From Sanghuangporus weigelae (lineage: Eukaryota > Basidiomycota > Agaricomycetes > Hymenochaetales > Hymenochaetaceae): a stretch of DNA of 64,000 nucleotides. Position numbers and translations under genes: made by a program. Every line of letters starts with the position of its first letter. Positions within the stretch are counted from its first letter, which is position 1. The DNA lies in NCBI GenBank assembly GCA_033182465.1, contig CP137326.1, positions 1,829,501 to 1,893,500 of the forward strand, read 5' to 3'. The notes under the pieces were generated by a model, which searched no databases, was not told the origin of the DNA, and saw only the letters and a program-made list of their open reading frames with translations. Shown here one piece after another: positions 20,248 to 31,508 of this stretch.

Positions 20248-22449
20248 CTATTTCCTAACAGCCTTCTCTGGAAAAACTGGCGCGAATACAACTTGGCGCG
20301 CCCCCCGGACGCGAGGCACAAGAAGTGAGAGAAAAAATACCTTTGTACAAAGAAGGATTCAAACCGACTTTACACGCAGTTCCTTCCGGCGTCGCCTCAG
20401 ATAACGCCTTACACTCGGTATACCAAACTACAACGAAAATCAAATCATGTCAATGTCCTATGTATTGTAACAGCCAACTTGCCTTCGTCACCGGATAAAG
20501 AATGAAAAGAACTGCGCCAATGACCCACGCAATTTTAACATGTCTCGGGAAGGGCTCGGAAAACTGGTTCTTGCTCCATTTTCTGATCACCACTATCTCG
20601 GTCACGACTGTAGCAAGAAGCAGCCAGACGTGAGAACCCATCCGCTTGACTCTCCTATTGAACTTCAGTTGATATCAGTTGACACTATTACATCTGATAA
20701 TATTTCTTACCTGGAGTCCCCTGTATACTGATACAGCTCCCTGACCGCTGGGAGTCCACATATGAAAATGCCCGCAAGCCTTGAGATGACAATTGGATGG
20801 CTTGGTTCCATCCAAAGCAAGGTCTAAGCAAGGTTTAAGCCGAATCCCCAAATCAATAGTATGTGCACATGCCTTGAGATAAAAAGGGTTTAGTTCTGCA
20901 GCAAGGAAAACTGCTAACAGCAGGACGACAGTGACGTAAGAATGAAACGAGGCTGTTCCCTCCCATTTGAAGGCAGTGAAGTCATGAGGCGAAAACTGCG
21001 TAATGACGCGTTTTGTCTTTGAACGGAAACCACGACTCTGTCGAAGGCTTCGCCATTCATAATGCTAACACAAGAGGAAGACGCGAGGATCAGGTGTGAA
21101 AGTTTGACAAACGGGAATCTACAAAAGCTTACTTTCACTTCAAAATATTGGCAAGTTTTCATGCCTATTTTAGACCCGAGTGTCAGATGAAATACAGATG
21201 TGGGGAACAAACGAGTTTACCCAGGTATGTCCCGACCCAGTTGCACAAGAGGACATCTAGAACCCACTGGTAGTGCTGATAAGCGCGAGGCCCATGTTTA
21301 TATGCAGCAACTCACATGATCCCACCAGCACTAAATGAGAATCAGAAGATTTGGAGAATGAAACCAATATCTCAAGCTCACCTCTGCGAAATTGGGAAGC
21401 TGATGTTGGAGACTATACTCGGCAAGCTCAAAAGCAATGCTCAGGATCTAATCTAGAAAGTCAATCGAACGTATAAACCGGGTGAAACTGAGAATACCCA
21501 GCAGAACCAGTAGTCTCTAAGGATAAGAGCTTTCCCGAACCAACCTAAAGCATGAGCAAGGCAAAAGATATCAATTGCGCCCTAAATAATTGACTAAATA
21601 TGGAAAACCCGAACTCGAAGATAAGAAGAGGCATACCAGAATGTTGCTTATTGTGAAGTCGCAATTGTCCGCGTAACCTTTTTCTGGTAATGGGACACCA
21701 AGATTAGGATCAATATGTTTCAGCATCTGCCGCGCGGTGCCTAGGTCTTGAAAAAGCAGGAACACTAGTGCAAGCTCATAAAGTAAATTTACTCCTAGAA
21801 CGATGCGCCAGAATGCAGGGTGAGGTCGGACAAACGGACCGTCCCGAAATTGCAATGTCGAAAAGAGCAAAAAGAAAGAGACAGCCGCATAAACGCCTCT
21901 GTGACAGGCATCAATTACGTCTGGATAGTACGAGAATCTGGCAAAATACCTACAACCGACGCTTATCTTTCCCTTCCGCCAATAGATCCTCGGTTGTCGC
22001 AACATAGGCCATCAAAGCCATTCCAACTGCCAGAGCAGACAGAGTTAACGGATGATAGAAAAATCTGACCCTTCAAATGAGATACTATAGTGCATTTAAG
22101 TGTCGTGGTGCTTACTCGACACTAGTATCATGTCTCTCCGCGAAAGGCTCTATTTTCGTGTAAGGTTCGTTACGATCAGCCTATTGCAAAATTAAAAATT
22201 AAAGTCAAGAGGTTTCATGGTGTCGAGCTAAACAGTCACTGATCACGCACATCATACCCTTTACAGAAGTTCAGGCAAACTCGTCTTAAAACAATATATC
22301 ACAGACTTACAACGAACTGGGGCACCATTTAAGCCAGGGTTAGGCTCGGTTTCCGGAGGTGACAAGAAGCCAGAATCTGAATCTTCAATCGGCGACGTGG
22401 CAGGCAAGTCTCCCTCATCTCTGTTCGATACAGCTTGCTCTGCAGACAT
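20248..22449 (-). CDS. Phosphatidylserine synthase, PTDSS (base-exchange) type
   Basis: The protein belongs to the family of animal and plant enzymes that swap serine for the head group of an existing phospholipid at the ER. It is distinct from the CDP-diacylglycerol enzyme Cho1 usual in fungi. Diagnostic segments appear in order: YYPDVIDACHRGVY; HIDPNLGVPLPEKGYADNC; FELAEYSLQHQLPNF; then, across an intron, [63 protein letters not shown]; and SHVWLLLATVVTEIVVIRKW near the end. Many transmembrane segments are present. About ten introns fit, one best read as GC-AG (after ELNPFYLK). A small last exon gives EKAVRK and a stop at 20248, less certain. The start MSAEQAVSNRDEG is a disordered N-terminus. 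No broken frame was found. Confidence 0.9.
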
Positions 22450-25400
22450 CTCGGGCCTCGAGCTTCACGATGATATCGTAGTGGTCGTGGTTCAAAAGAA
22501 AGAATGGTTAAAAACACATGTTGTAATTGTCCACAACAGTGGTTGTAGCCACTTCGACGTCGAGAGTGATGACGTATGTAATGCACGTGGTACGCGGACC
22601 CTAGAACTTCCAATCCTAGTTGATTAGCATGCAGATCTTCACTCCACGCAGACCAAAAAGTAAATATATATATATACTTTATTATATACTTTTCCGAGTT
22701 CTTGACGTCCTGCGTAATTTACCGACTCTGCTTGCTCTGACATTAAAGGGAACAACAGGAATGTTTTGAAGGTCTCTTGCCTCTCACGAGCACTGCTTTC
22801 GACGAATGCCTTGTCGACAAGAAAATAATCGTAATCTCCGAGTCTCAACCGGTCCAAGGATGTCGGAATTTTCTTGATATTATGGGCGTGCGTTTATCCT
22901 ATATGAAGCGGGTCCTTCGGGCTGATTGTCGGAGCAAGTCTAAAAGTCTGAAACGATAGCGCAGATAGTCAGGATCTAAAAGTCATCTCCAACGTAGCGA
23001 ACCAGTTGTGATCGTCCTCAGAGTTATCTGGTGCGCTCTGTCTCCGCCTCCCTGAAAATCATCGTGACGTCAACATTAATTATCCAACCATAGCGCAAAA
23101 CCTTCAAAAATGCTACGAAAGTCTTGATTCTATCGCCACTGACTTAGACGACCGGTAATTACTCTTAAGGTAACCCCAGTGTATAGCAGATTCGAAAGCA
23201 TCAAAGTGTAATCCTTGATATCAGATGGGAATACTCATCCAAAAATCCAGCTCAACAAACGTACAAAGAAAGAGCATATGACAGATTGAGATTGGCTAAG
23301 TTAAAGAGTTGGGAGTCCGTAGGCGCATGTGAGTGATCGCTTGCGTCCTTGCAGGCCGGTGCGGACTGACCACGAGATACCTTATCATAGGGTGTATTGG
23401 AAGCAGGCGAATCCGGCCAAGAACTTTTCGGCACCCTTCGCTCGAAAGAGAAAAAAGCACGGAAGTATTATTGGTCGAACGAAGGAAGACATTCACAGCT
23501 TGGGTACTGTACGCACTAGAAAGACCCCCGGAAGGACACGAGGACAATTCGAACAGTGTGAGAATGGTTGTAACTTCTCCGATAAAAACCAATTCTCTCG
23601 CATTTTTATTGGTTGTCGGCTACCGAGAAGGCGAGTTTTTGAGCTTTGAGGGACCCGAGCGCATCAACACAACTAAAGTTTTGCTCAGATGACTCCGCCA
23701 CCAACGGAGACTTACCTGGCGAGATCAAATTACTGGTACCAAGTTATCCCCGTCGAACCACATGAACTCCCCTATCCAGAGGTCCTATCGTGTAGCGAAT
23801 ACTTCTTCATTTTGCCATCTTCGGTTAGAGTCCGCAGGGTGTGAAAAGAACTTTTGAGTCTAGGTCAAGGCACTTGCGTGAGGCTTGCCTGCCAAAAGCC
23901 TAAAAGCTACCCGTTTACTAGAGAAAAACATCCCACAGATTCCAAATAAAGATTAGTAGTGTGAATAAATTTCGGATGAGGACAGCGAATGTCCCGTCCT
24001 GTGAAGGCGTGGGAAACATTGCGACATTTAGATATCCTGCCTTACGCTTCACTTCTTTCTCTTCTCCCCCCTTGGCGATAACTGTACCTTGGGCAAACAT
24101 AGCGAGGAACAGAGAAAAGGATGAAAAACAAAGTAAGCTGTCCTTCCCAGAATATCATTAGCGGACAGTAACTCGGACGTTGCGGCTGACCGAATTCAAA
24201 TTCCGGTCTCCAGTCCGCCGGCCTCGTCTTCGCAATTTGATCCCACAGAATCTCGGTCCGTTCGGCAGCCTAGTGAACTCGCAGTTCAACCTCGGCAGTG
24301 AGTGATGATCCTCAAAAGAGGAGCTCAGAAACGGAGGAGTTTATGTTTACGATGTGCCTCCTGACACCCCCTAAAAATCTGCTTTTAAAGTACTTCGGGA
24401 TTCTTGACTTCCTCCTGAGAACCGTAGGATTTCCCTTTTCCCCCAAGCGAATGTCCCTGCATCATCCGATTGTATCACGACGGCGGGTACACCGAGGATT
24501 CGGATAGTTATTGCAAGCATTGCCTTACGCGATTGGAGTCTGGAGGCACTACCAGCATGATGGCTCTCCACGTTCGTACACGCTTTTAGCGTACCTTTCA
24601 TATCATCCAGTTCGCCCTATTCCTCGTCACTTCTCCGCGGAAGCATGGCAATGGCAATGGAACGACTTCTCTGGCCGTTCCCTTTGTGGATTGCCAATTC
24701 ACCGCCGCCCATCATTCTCATCGCGGCCGTTTATTCCGTTCTAAGCATTCAAAGAGCGGCGAACTCGATGATATGGTCCTCGACGCCCGGTTAAGATTCG
24801 TGGAAGCTGAGCCTTTGAACTGGGCCAACGTGTCTGACCACGCGGCATTCCAAGGCACCGTTATCTTACATCGTCCCGCTGCTGTTTCTGGCCCGCGACC
24901 TGCGGCAAGCAATTGCATTGCCTGATTGTATTCGTTTCTGGCGCCCAAGTGACGAAATCAGTCGGTGTGTTCTTCTGGCTGCAAGAATAGCTTGAAAGGA
25001 TAAGGAGCTCATAGGTCTCTTTTATTGGATCTATCGGTTTTCAGCAAATCCCTTTCGGGTACGGGGTCGTCCGATTAGCTTTGTTGAACTTCAAGAAGGA
25101 TCAGAACGTCAGGAAGGGTGCCAGACTTCATATCGATGTGTATTACATATCTCCCAATGGACCAAGGCGGAGGACACCACGCTGCGTTGTCCTTGGAAAT
25201 TAGGGGTTAACATCTCTAATGACCATGCAGCGCGATTTTTTTGAGGTATGAACCGTCTTAGGTGTCCTTTGCCTGTGCTTACTGATCAATCCCTCGAGAA
25301 GTAACAATGTGCTTCGGACGCGGCCCGATCGAGACACTTTATTCCTACTCTATTCATGTACTCGCAGAACTCTCTCCGCTCGACCCTCCAGGCCGACTTC

Positions 25401-27812
25401 CAGCTTTTCTTCCGATCACGATGTGGCGTCTTCATATTGCGGCCCATCTCGGAACCATCGCCTTCCCATATATATGTACATGCGTAGGAGGCAAGAGTCT
25501 TGCATTTTCGGTATGCGGGGACCTGAAGCAATCCCTACAACCCCTTTTTGATATGTTCGGCTGCGTTCTGTTGTTCGGTGCGCCATGTCTGATCGTGCGC
25601 GAGTTCGTCTTTTCTGATATGCTGAGCCGAAGGTCTTCGTCTGCACGGATAAGCCTACGCTTTTAGTTTACGACCAGTGCATTTGGGCTACTGACTACCA
25701 AGAACTGGATACAAGGTTACTAAGGCGAATCTATTTTCCGTACTCTCTCTGACAGCATATGATGATGGCGCTTGATTATGCTTCTGTTTCTCCTGGCTTC
25801 AAATTGTTCGGCAGATTCCTTATGATACTGAGGAAGAAACTACGCGTGGTCATAACCAGCCCTGAAATGGATAAGTTACTGACTGCCTCCGTTTTGGAGG
25901 CGGAAGATGAGCTGCTCAACGAGCTGGTTCACTTTTCTGTCTGATTGTATTATCGGCTCCTATTACTATGTGTCTTGGCATTCTTGCATCTTTGCATGTC
26001 TGGACCTAGAAGGATTGCGTCCATTCCGAATCTTTCCTGCCTGAGAATGTCTACCCACGCGTCACGGCCGCAACGCACCATCAGCTGAGAAGCCTCCTGA
26101 TCGATATTGATCACCAAATCTTACTCAATTGGATTCACCACCAAAATCCTCCTCGTAATTCCTGTATGCGTTGTATATAGGTAAAGCTCTTGTCCGGAAA
26201 GGCTTGGCTTCAATTTCAGTTCAGTCTTCTGGATCCTGATGGAATATAACTCGCTGCGCTTGACCACCGCGGGGATTGGTCGATATACATTATTGAACAG
26301 GATGAAACGCGTGATTTACTAACTTTTGGTCTTGTAGTAGTCATGAACTCGGTGCGAAGCTTCCTTTCTCTTCGTCTGGATCCTCGCTACGTGTTCGAGC
26401 CTATCGTCTTTTAATTTTGCTTTAATTTCTCTCTTCATGACATGACTTCGCACTTCTTCACGGATGGAATATACTTGCGGAAGGGTAATTAGTTTCCCCT
26501 TCAAGCCTTCCGTGATACACAAGGAAACTACTTTAATAAAAGGGAAAAGGAAGCGGCGCTTTCCATATTATAATGATGCTGTGCCTTCGTCATACGTTAC
26601 ACGAGGGAAGAACGACTGCTAGCCCCAGCGGCTCATCATCTGGATTACCTGTTATTGGTTCTCTGAGCCGAGAGAACCGAACGGTAAGTTGAGCATTACT
26701 GAATAGCATCAGCGGGCCATCTACTTTGCTTCTCATATCATGATGGGGCTCGATCCATCTGAGCTTCTGCATAATTGACATAAAACGATGCCGTGAGTTT
26801 CACTGGAAGTCATCGGTAGTTGAGTACGAGTTACGGTATCGACGGGTCGAGTGACTTATGGAGGGTGAAAAGCCACCGTTTTGTTTGCGATGCCGCCCGC
26901 CGTCGAACAAGTGATATCGGGAGGAAGAGACTTCTATTATGGAATAGCAAGATTCCGTTTTATTTTTATTTTATTTAGTAATAAAATAAGTTGGACCTCT
27001 GGCACTGCCGGGAAAACCCTACGTACGTACGTACGTGTCCCGAAAAGGCAAAAGGGCGAATCAGCAAGTTAGCGATCCTCCAGTTACTTACTGGGTAGGC
27101 CTTCCGATCTCGTCCTAGCCGACTGTTTCGCTCTTCTATTCCTCTTCCAAGCAGGCCCTCCCTTTCTGCCCGACCATCGCAGACTGGCTTGGAAAAAGGG
27201 ATCGTTTATTTCCGATAGCCGAACGATCTAGGCGTACCCGGCTCCTCCGGATGGCTTCGCTGCCCGGCGAGTCCGTAGCATTGGGGTACGCGCATAATGA
27301 ACAAACGGGTCTGCGATAAACAACATCGATGTATGAGAGCGTCTTGAACTGAATGTTTCTGTCCAGTCGTCATAGGGCCGGACGGCTGATGCTACCACGT
27401 GTGGTTACAAATATGATTTGATAGTCCTGTCTGTTTTTTTCACATCTATGATCTCGATCTTCATGTAAGTGAGAGTTGTTACAAGAAATGCCTAATTTTA
27501 ATTTAATTCATAATTTCCCGTGTGCACAGGTGGGAAGGAAGAAAGAGATCGAGTTGCGACATCCGGAAACGCTTCAGGTATCAGACGATAACAAAGAGAT
27601 CTTCTCAGCCCAGGCATCCGCCCCATATTTGGTCTTCATACAAATCCAAGAGATGCACGTAAGCATAAACTCTTGTTGATACGGACGTTTATTTTTAATC
27701 TCCCGTTCTTCGTTATAAACGCCTCGTTTCAGCACTTCCGTGCCTTCGATACCAGTCTTCACTGCCGCATCCACTACTGCGCGTCTGACCTTCCTCTGTG
27801 ATAAACGATACC
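22450..27812. other. Large unexplained region between the two arms
   Basis: Over 5 kb holds only scattered open frames on both strands. Examples are 23333-23692 plus (HPSLEREKSTEVLLVERRK), 24686-24925 plus (RLRFVEAEPLNWANVSDH), 25301-25666 plus, and 26319-26522 minus (YSIREEVRSHVMKREIKAKL). I recognise none and could not link them into gene models. Bases 26200-27340 have a base pattern unlike the neighbouring genes. Small features are a TA microsatellite near 22663, a perfect stem-loop at 26966-26989 and four ACGT units at 27021-27036. Confidence 0.5.
26966..26989. repeat. Perfect AT stem-loop
   Basis: Ten-base arms TTATTTTATT and AATAAAATAA enclose a four-base loop TAGT. The arms are exact complements. 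It could be a chance AT palindrome or a relic of a transcript-end hairpin. Confidence 0.7.
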
Positions 27813-29379
27813 ATGTTCGCCGCTGATTCTCAACCACATGTCATAAAGGGCGACTTACTCGACATTGACTTTACTATGGACATGGACCACCGCAAGCGTC
27901 GTAGGAATAGGACGACTCAGTCTTGTCTTAACTGCCATACTTCTAAGCGCAAGGTATGCATTAGCAAGGCCTTACTGTTCATCCGAGTTAACGATCCCCA
28001 TCTTCAGTGTGATCGTAAAAGGTTGGTCGCATGGTAATGAAGACCGTCGGACCAAAAATACTGACAAAATGGATGTGAATATCAGGCCTTGCCAGAGATG
28101 TATTCAGCTTGGACTTGTTCGTGTCTACCCAAACTACTTTCACGTAAGAATCTCATAAGAAACTCTAGACAGGCCTGTGCGTTTATGAGGTGGATGATCC
28201 TGCCTTAAGGTTCGTCATTCTGTGATTACCGACAAGACACGGTATTTTTACCTTTCACTAGAGACGATCCGGACCTTGATGAAACGACTCGTCTGCGAAA
28301 CCGTATTGCAGAACTGGAAAGCCTTGTTCGTGAGTTACGTGGTATGTTTAATTGTCCACTCTCGGCGATATTCGGTGTCCTTACTTTGCTATCTTTCGTT
28401 AATAGGCAAACCACACCCTCGGTGGGCGGATCCGAACTACTACGATGGCGACGCAAGCGACAAATGGCATACGCGATCCCAGAAACGCGGAAATGCAGCG
28501 GCAGCCGTAGCTCTAGCTAAGCAGCGCCGCCCACAGTCTCCCCATTTAGCGACGCCTATTATCAAAACGGAACCTGTGGCAGATGTGCAACATGCACATT
28601 GTTATTACCGTCTCTCGCCATCGCCTCCCCCTTCTGCTACAAGCACGACATATTCTATGAATATCGGGCAGATGCAGTCAAACCAATATGGAACTAACGC
28701 GTATCAAACCACATGCGCGAATGGCACCAACGGGGCGGCGGGATACTCTCCCGGAACATACTCTCCCTCTTCGTCTTCTTCAAGTGGATTGAATGGTATG
28801 ACATTTGTATAGTCTGCATGAGACCAGAGATGAATGTTCTGATATAGGCCATTCTCCAAACGGCATATATTCATACGAAGACTCTTGTGCATGCGTTTCC
28901 GATCCAGCAGCGAATCACTCATTTGTGGCTCTGGCCCGACAGCTTGAAGGAATGACAAGTTACCTTCAACAACTCCCTGGTCACTCTCAGACGAGATGCT
29001 CTATCTACCGGCATATTCAAAACCTCAAAGGCAGTCTTCAGTGCGTTTGACACCTGCGGTATTTCTTCCACTGATAAATCTGACACGGTGCCTTTCTAGT
29101 GGCGACAGTTCATCCGAGCCGACATTAGCCACGTCCTACACAAGTTACGACGGTCATACATCGGAGGCTCTTCGCTCGCCAGTGGAAACTGATTTGATGA
29201 CGCCTTTAACGACCATCTCAACATCTGTTCCAATGTCTGGACCTCCTACGCCCCACTCAATGCACATGCTACAATGGGGTACGGACAACAATGCACACCA
29301 TAACGGACATGTAAGCGCCTATTTCACAAATGCGGATGTATACGCAAAGGGCGTCGGTGCATATGACGTCGTGTCCTGA
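27813..29379 (+). CDS. Zn(II)2Cys6 fungal transcription factor
   Basis: The N-terminus carries RKRRRNRTTQSCLNCHTSKRK, then, after introns, CDRKRPCQRCIQLGLTGLC, giving the six-cysteine binuclear zinc cluster C-x2-C-x6-C ... C-x2-C-x6-C of the Gal4 class. A short Leu-rich coiled segment follows (LRNRIAELESLVRELRG), as expected for dimerisation. The rest is Ser/Pro/Gly/Asn-rich and disordered with SPPPSAT and SPSSSSSSG runs; no classical fungal middle homology region is evident. The zinc cluster is split by at least three introns. The ATG at 27813 is chosen because it opens the frame to the cluster with MFAADSQPHVIKGD. Targets are unknown. Confidence 0.88.
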
Positions 29380-30029
29380 AGGCGAGTTTCTCGTACCCTC
29401 GTAAATTTTCCTGCGCTCGGAACTGCTACCGTCTTCCCGGAGGCACAAACATTTTCATATACCGCAGCTCAGTTTGCTGCCGTGTGCTAGCGATATATAG
29501 TCGCCTCGGACCTTCTTGGCCCCTCCACCCATGATGTCTTTACGTTTTCAATGTCTCCGAGCTGATGTGTCCTTCGCCCGACATGCCTCTCATATGCTAT
29601 CCGCATCGTGCCTCTGACGAGTTGTATGTACAAAATCTCAGGCTCGGCATGCGAAATTTTCGAGCCTTTCATGTCCTGTCAACACAGCATTTATACCCTT
29701 ACGTTTTGGACTGCATTAATCTTTGATGATCGGTTTCAATCTTCTCCATGACTTCTCACCAATGATAATCTAACGAATGCAATTCAATCCTGCGTCTGCT
29801 GGCGCCTGCTTAACTTTGCATTTTGAAATACATTGATATTTCCATTAGCGTGATAGTTGCGCCTTTGTATAAGAATCATTCTGTTCCACATGCGGGCCAA
29901 AATTCCTATGCGATATAGACTTCATCATCTGCGGTTAAACCTGTTTGTAACCCTGAGTGTAGGGGCGCCGACTAAAGAAACCTAAAGCTTCTACGCCACT
30001 AATTCAACGTTATTCCTGAGATGCCCAAC
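29380..30029. other. Intergenic, convergent 3' flanks
   Basis: The transcription-factor gene and TANGO2 point toward each other across 650 bases. This should hold both 3' UTRs. No gene, RNA or repeat was recognised. Confidence 0.5.
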
Positions 30030-31146
30030 TCAAACCTTTCTTAGATTATCAATCTGAAAGCGAAAGACGCGAGCCTGCCGAGGATCTCCACGGACTACAT
30101 TGCCCTCACTGTCCAGCTTCCAAAAATCCCTCTCAATAAACAAAGCCCGGCCATCCCGCCTTACCAGCAAGACCGTTGAAACTCGCGTGCCGTAGATGTT
30201 GTTCCTACCATCTGGCTCGGCATCGGGAGATAAACTACCTGACATATGTAGCGGCGGAATCTCGATCGAGTTGCGCAACTGAAAGCGATTTGATGGAGGC
30301 GGGTCAGATTGCCATCTGCCATGAAGAAAAGTGAACGATGAGTAGAATCTTCATGAGTGTCCCTTACGAGAGAATCCCGAACAAGTGCTCAACGAGCTCA
30401 TCCTCGGACAGCTTCTGCTCGTTTGCATTGTTTACATGTAGAAGCTCTCTCAAGCTGGCTACGCTCTTCTTCACCTTCGGCCATGTCCGTCCGTCAGCGC
30501 TATCCACACCATTCGAGATAGCCCCTGCACGGCGCTCTTCTGGAAGGAGGACCCGTTCGACGATTGCGCCATGGCCTCCGGAGTTCGTGATCAGCGACGC
30601 CTCATAAGCAAGCGAACCTGCTCCTGACTCGCCTCCGCTCGTCGGCGTTAGCAGGAGAAGGTTGAACCCGGCGTAGTCTGTCGAGCCCTCTCTCTCAAGC
30701 AGACCTACAAAGTGGTTGGCGTCGGGTGCCTCCGGGAGTAGGAACGAGGAGACGAGATGGCCCCTGGACTCTTTGTAGAGGGTGCCCTCTGCCTCAGAGA
30801 TGTTTGTCCTGCAAGTATCTTGTCAGTAACAGAGCAAAACAGACTTGAAACTACTGTGCACTAACAGAAGGGCGATACGACCGGCACGGTTGACACCGAA
30901 CCAGGATCCGCCTGCCTTGAGGTCACGACCAGATAGGACAAAGTTGCCATTCAAATCTGGCTCGGGCCCAAAGCAATGGAAGTGTGCATTAGACGTCGGA
31001 CGTGAGAGAAATTCGTCGCGATTGGAGCACAATATTCTGTAGACGTACGAAAAGCAAGGGATAAGCTAAGCCGAATTATATGATGGAAATTCTTCCGCGT
31101 ACAGAGCATAATCTGGATGATTCAGGGACCAGAAACCAATGCACAT
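30030..31146 (-). CDS. TANGO2: TANGO2 homologue (Ntn-type NRDE family), intact copy
   Basis: TANGO2 proteins are linked to Golgi organisation, lipid and haem metabolism; the biochemical role is debated. The protein starts MCIGFWSLNHPDYAL and joins across an intron to ILCSNRDEFLSRPT, carrying the family's Cys at position 2 and the NRDE signature. It continues with GGSWFGVNRAGRIALLTNI across an intron and DANHFVGLLEREGSTDYAGFNLLL. It then runs through GISNGVD-like and LSEDELVEHLFGILS segments. After an intron comes SDPPPSNRFQLRNSIEIPPL, then the conserved IYGTRVSTVLLVRRDG near the end. All exons join in frame with three or four short introns, so it appears functional. Its broken twin is at 18426-19515. 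Confidence 0.92.
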
Positions 31147-31508
31147 GTCCGTGTCGTGAAAGGATGTTAGATGCCCCTATCAGAGACACGTTATTAGCGG
31201 CTATCCAGAGATGGCGGATGCACAAATATAGTCTGCTGCCGTATTTGAACAGGTAACCGACGCCTTCAGAGCAGTACAGTTTGATGCACAGCGGTAGAAA
31301 TGCCAATAGAATACCACCTAGACGAGCGTACTACGATCTGGTCAAAGGCCAAGAAATAATCCAGGAATTGATGTATTTTTGAGACCCGGCGCACATGACG
31401 GTCGGAATATAAGAGCGTGACTCGGACGCGTGGATGCGCCTCGGTTAGAACTCAGCCGTGACTGAACTCTGACTGGAACCGTCAACATGCTTTGGTGAGC
31501 TTCTGATA
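31147..31508. promoter_or_regulatory. Divergent promoter between TANGO2 and the ARP6 relic
   Basis: This is the right-arm counterpart of 18078-18425. Conserved blocks include the stretch around GCCATCTCTGGATA on the minus strand and the GAGACCCGGCGCACATGAC block. Confidence 0.6.
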
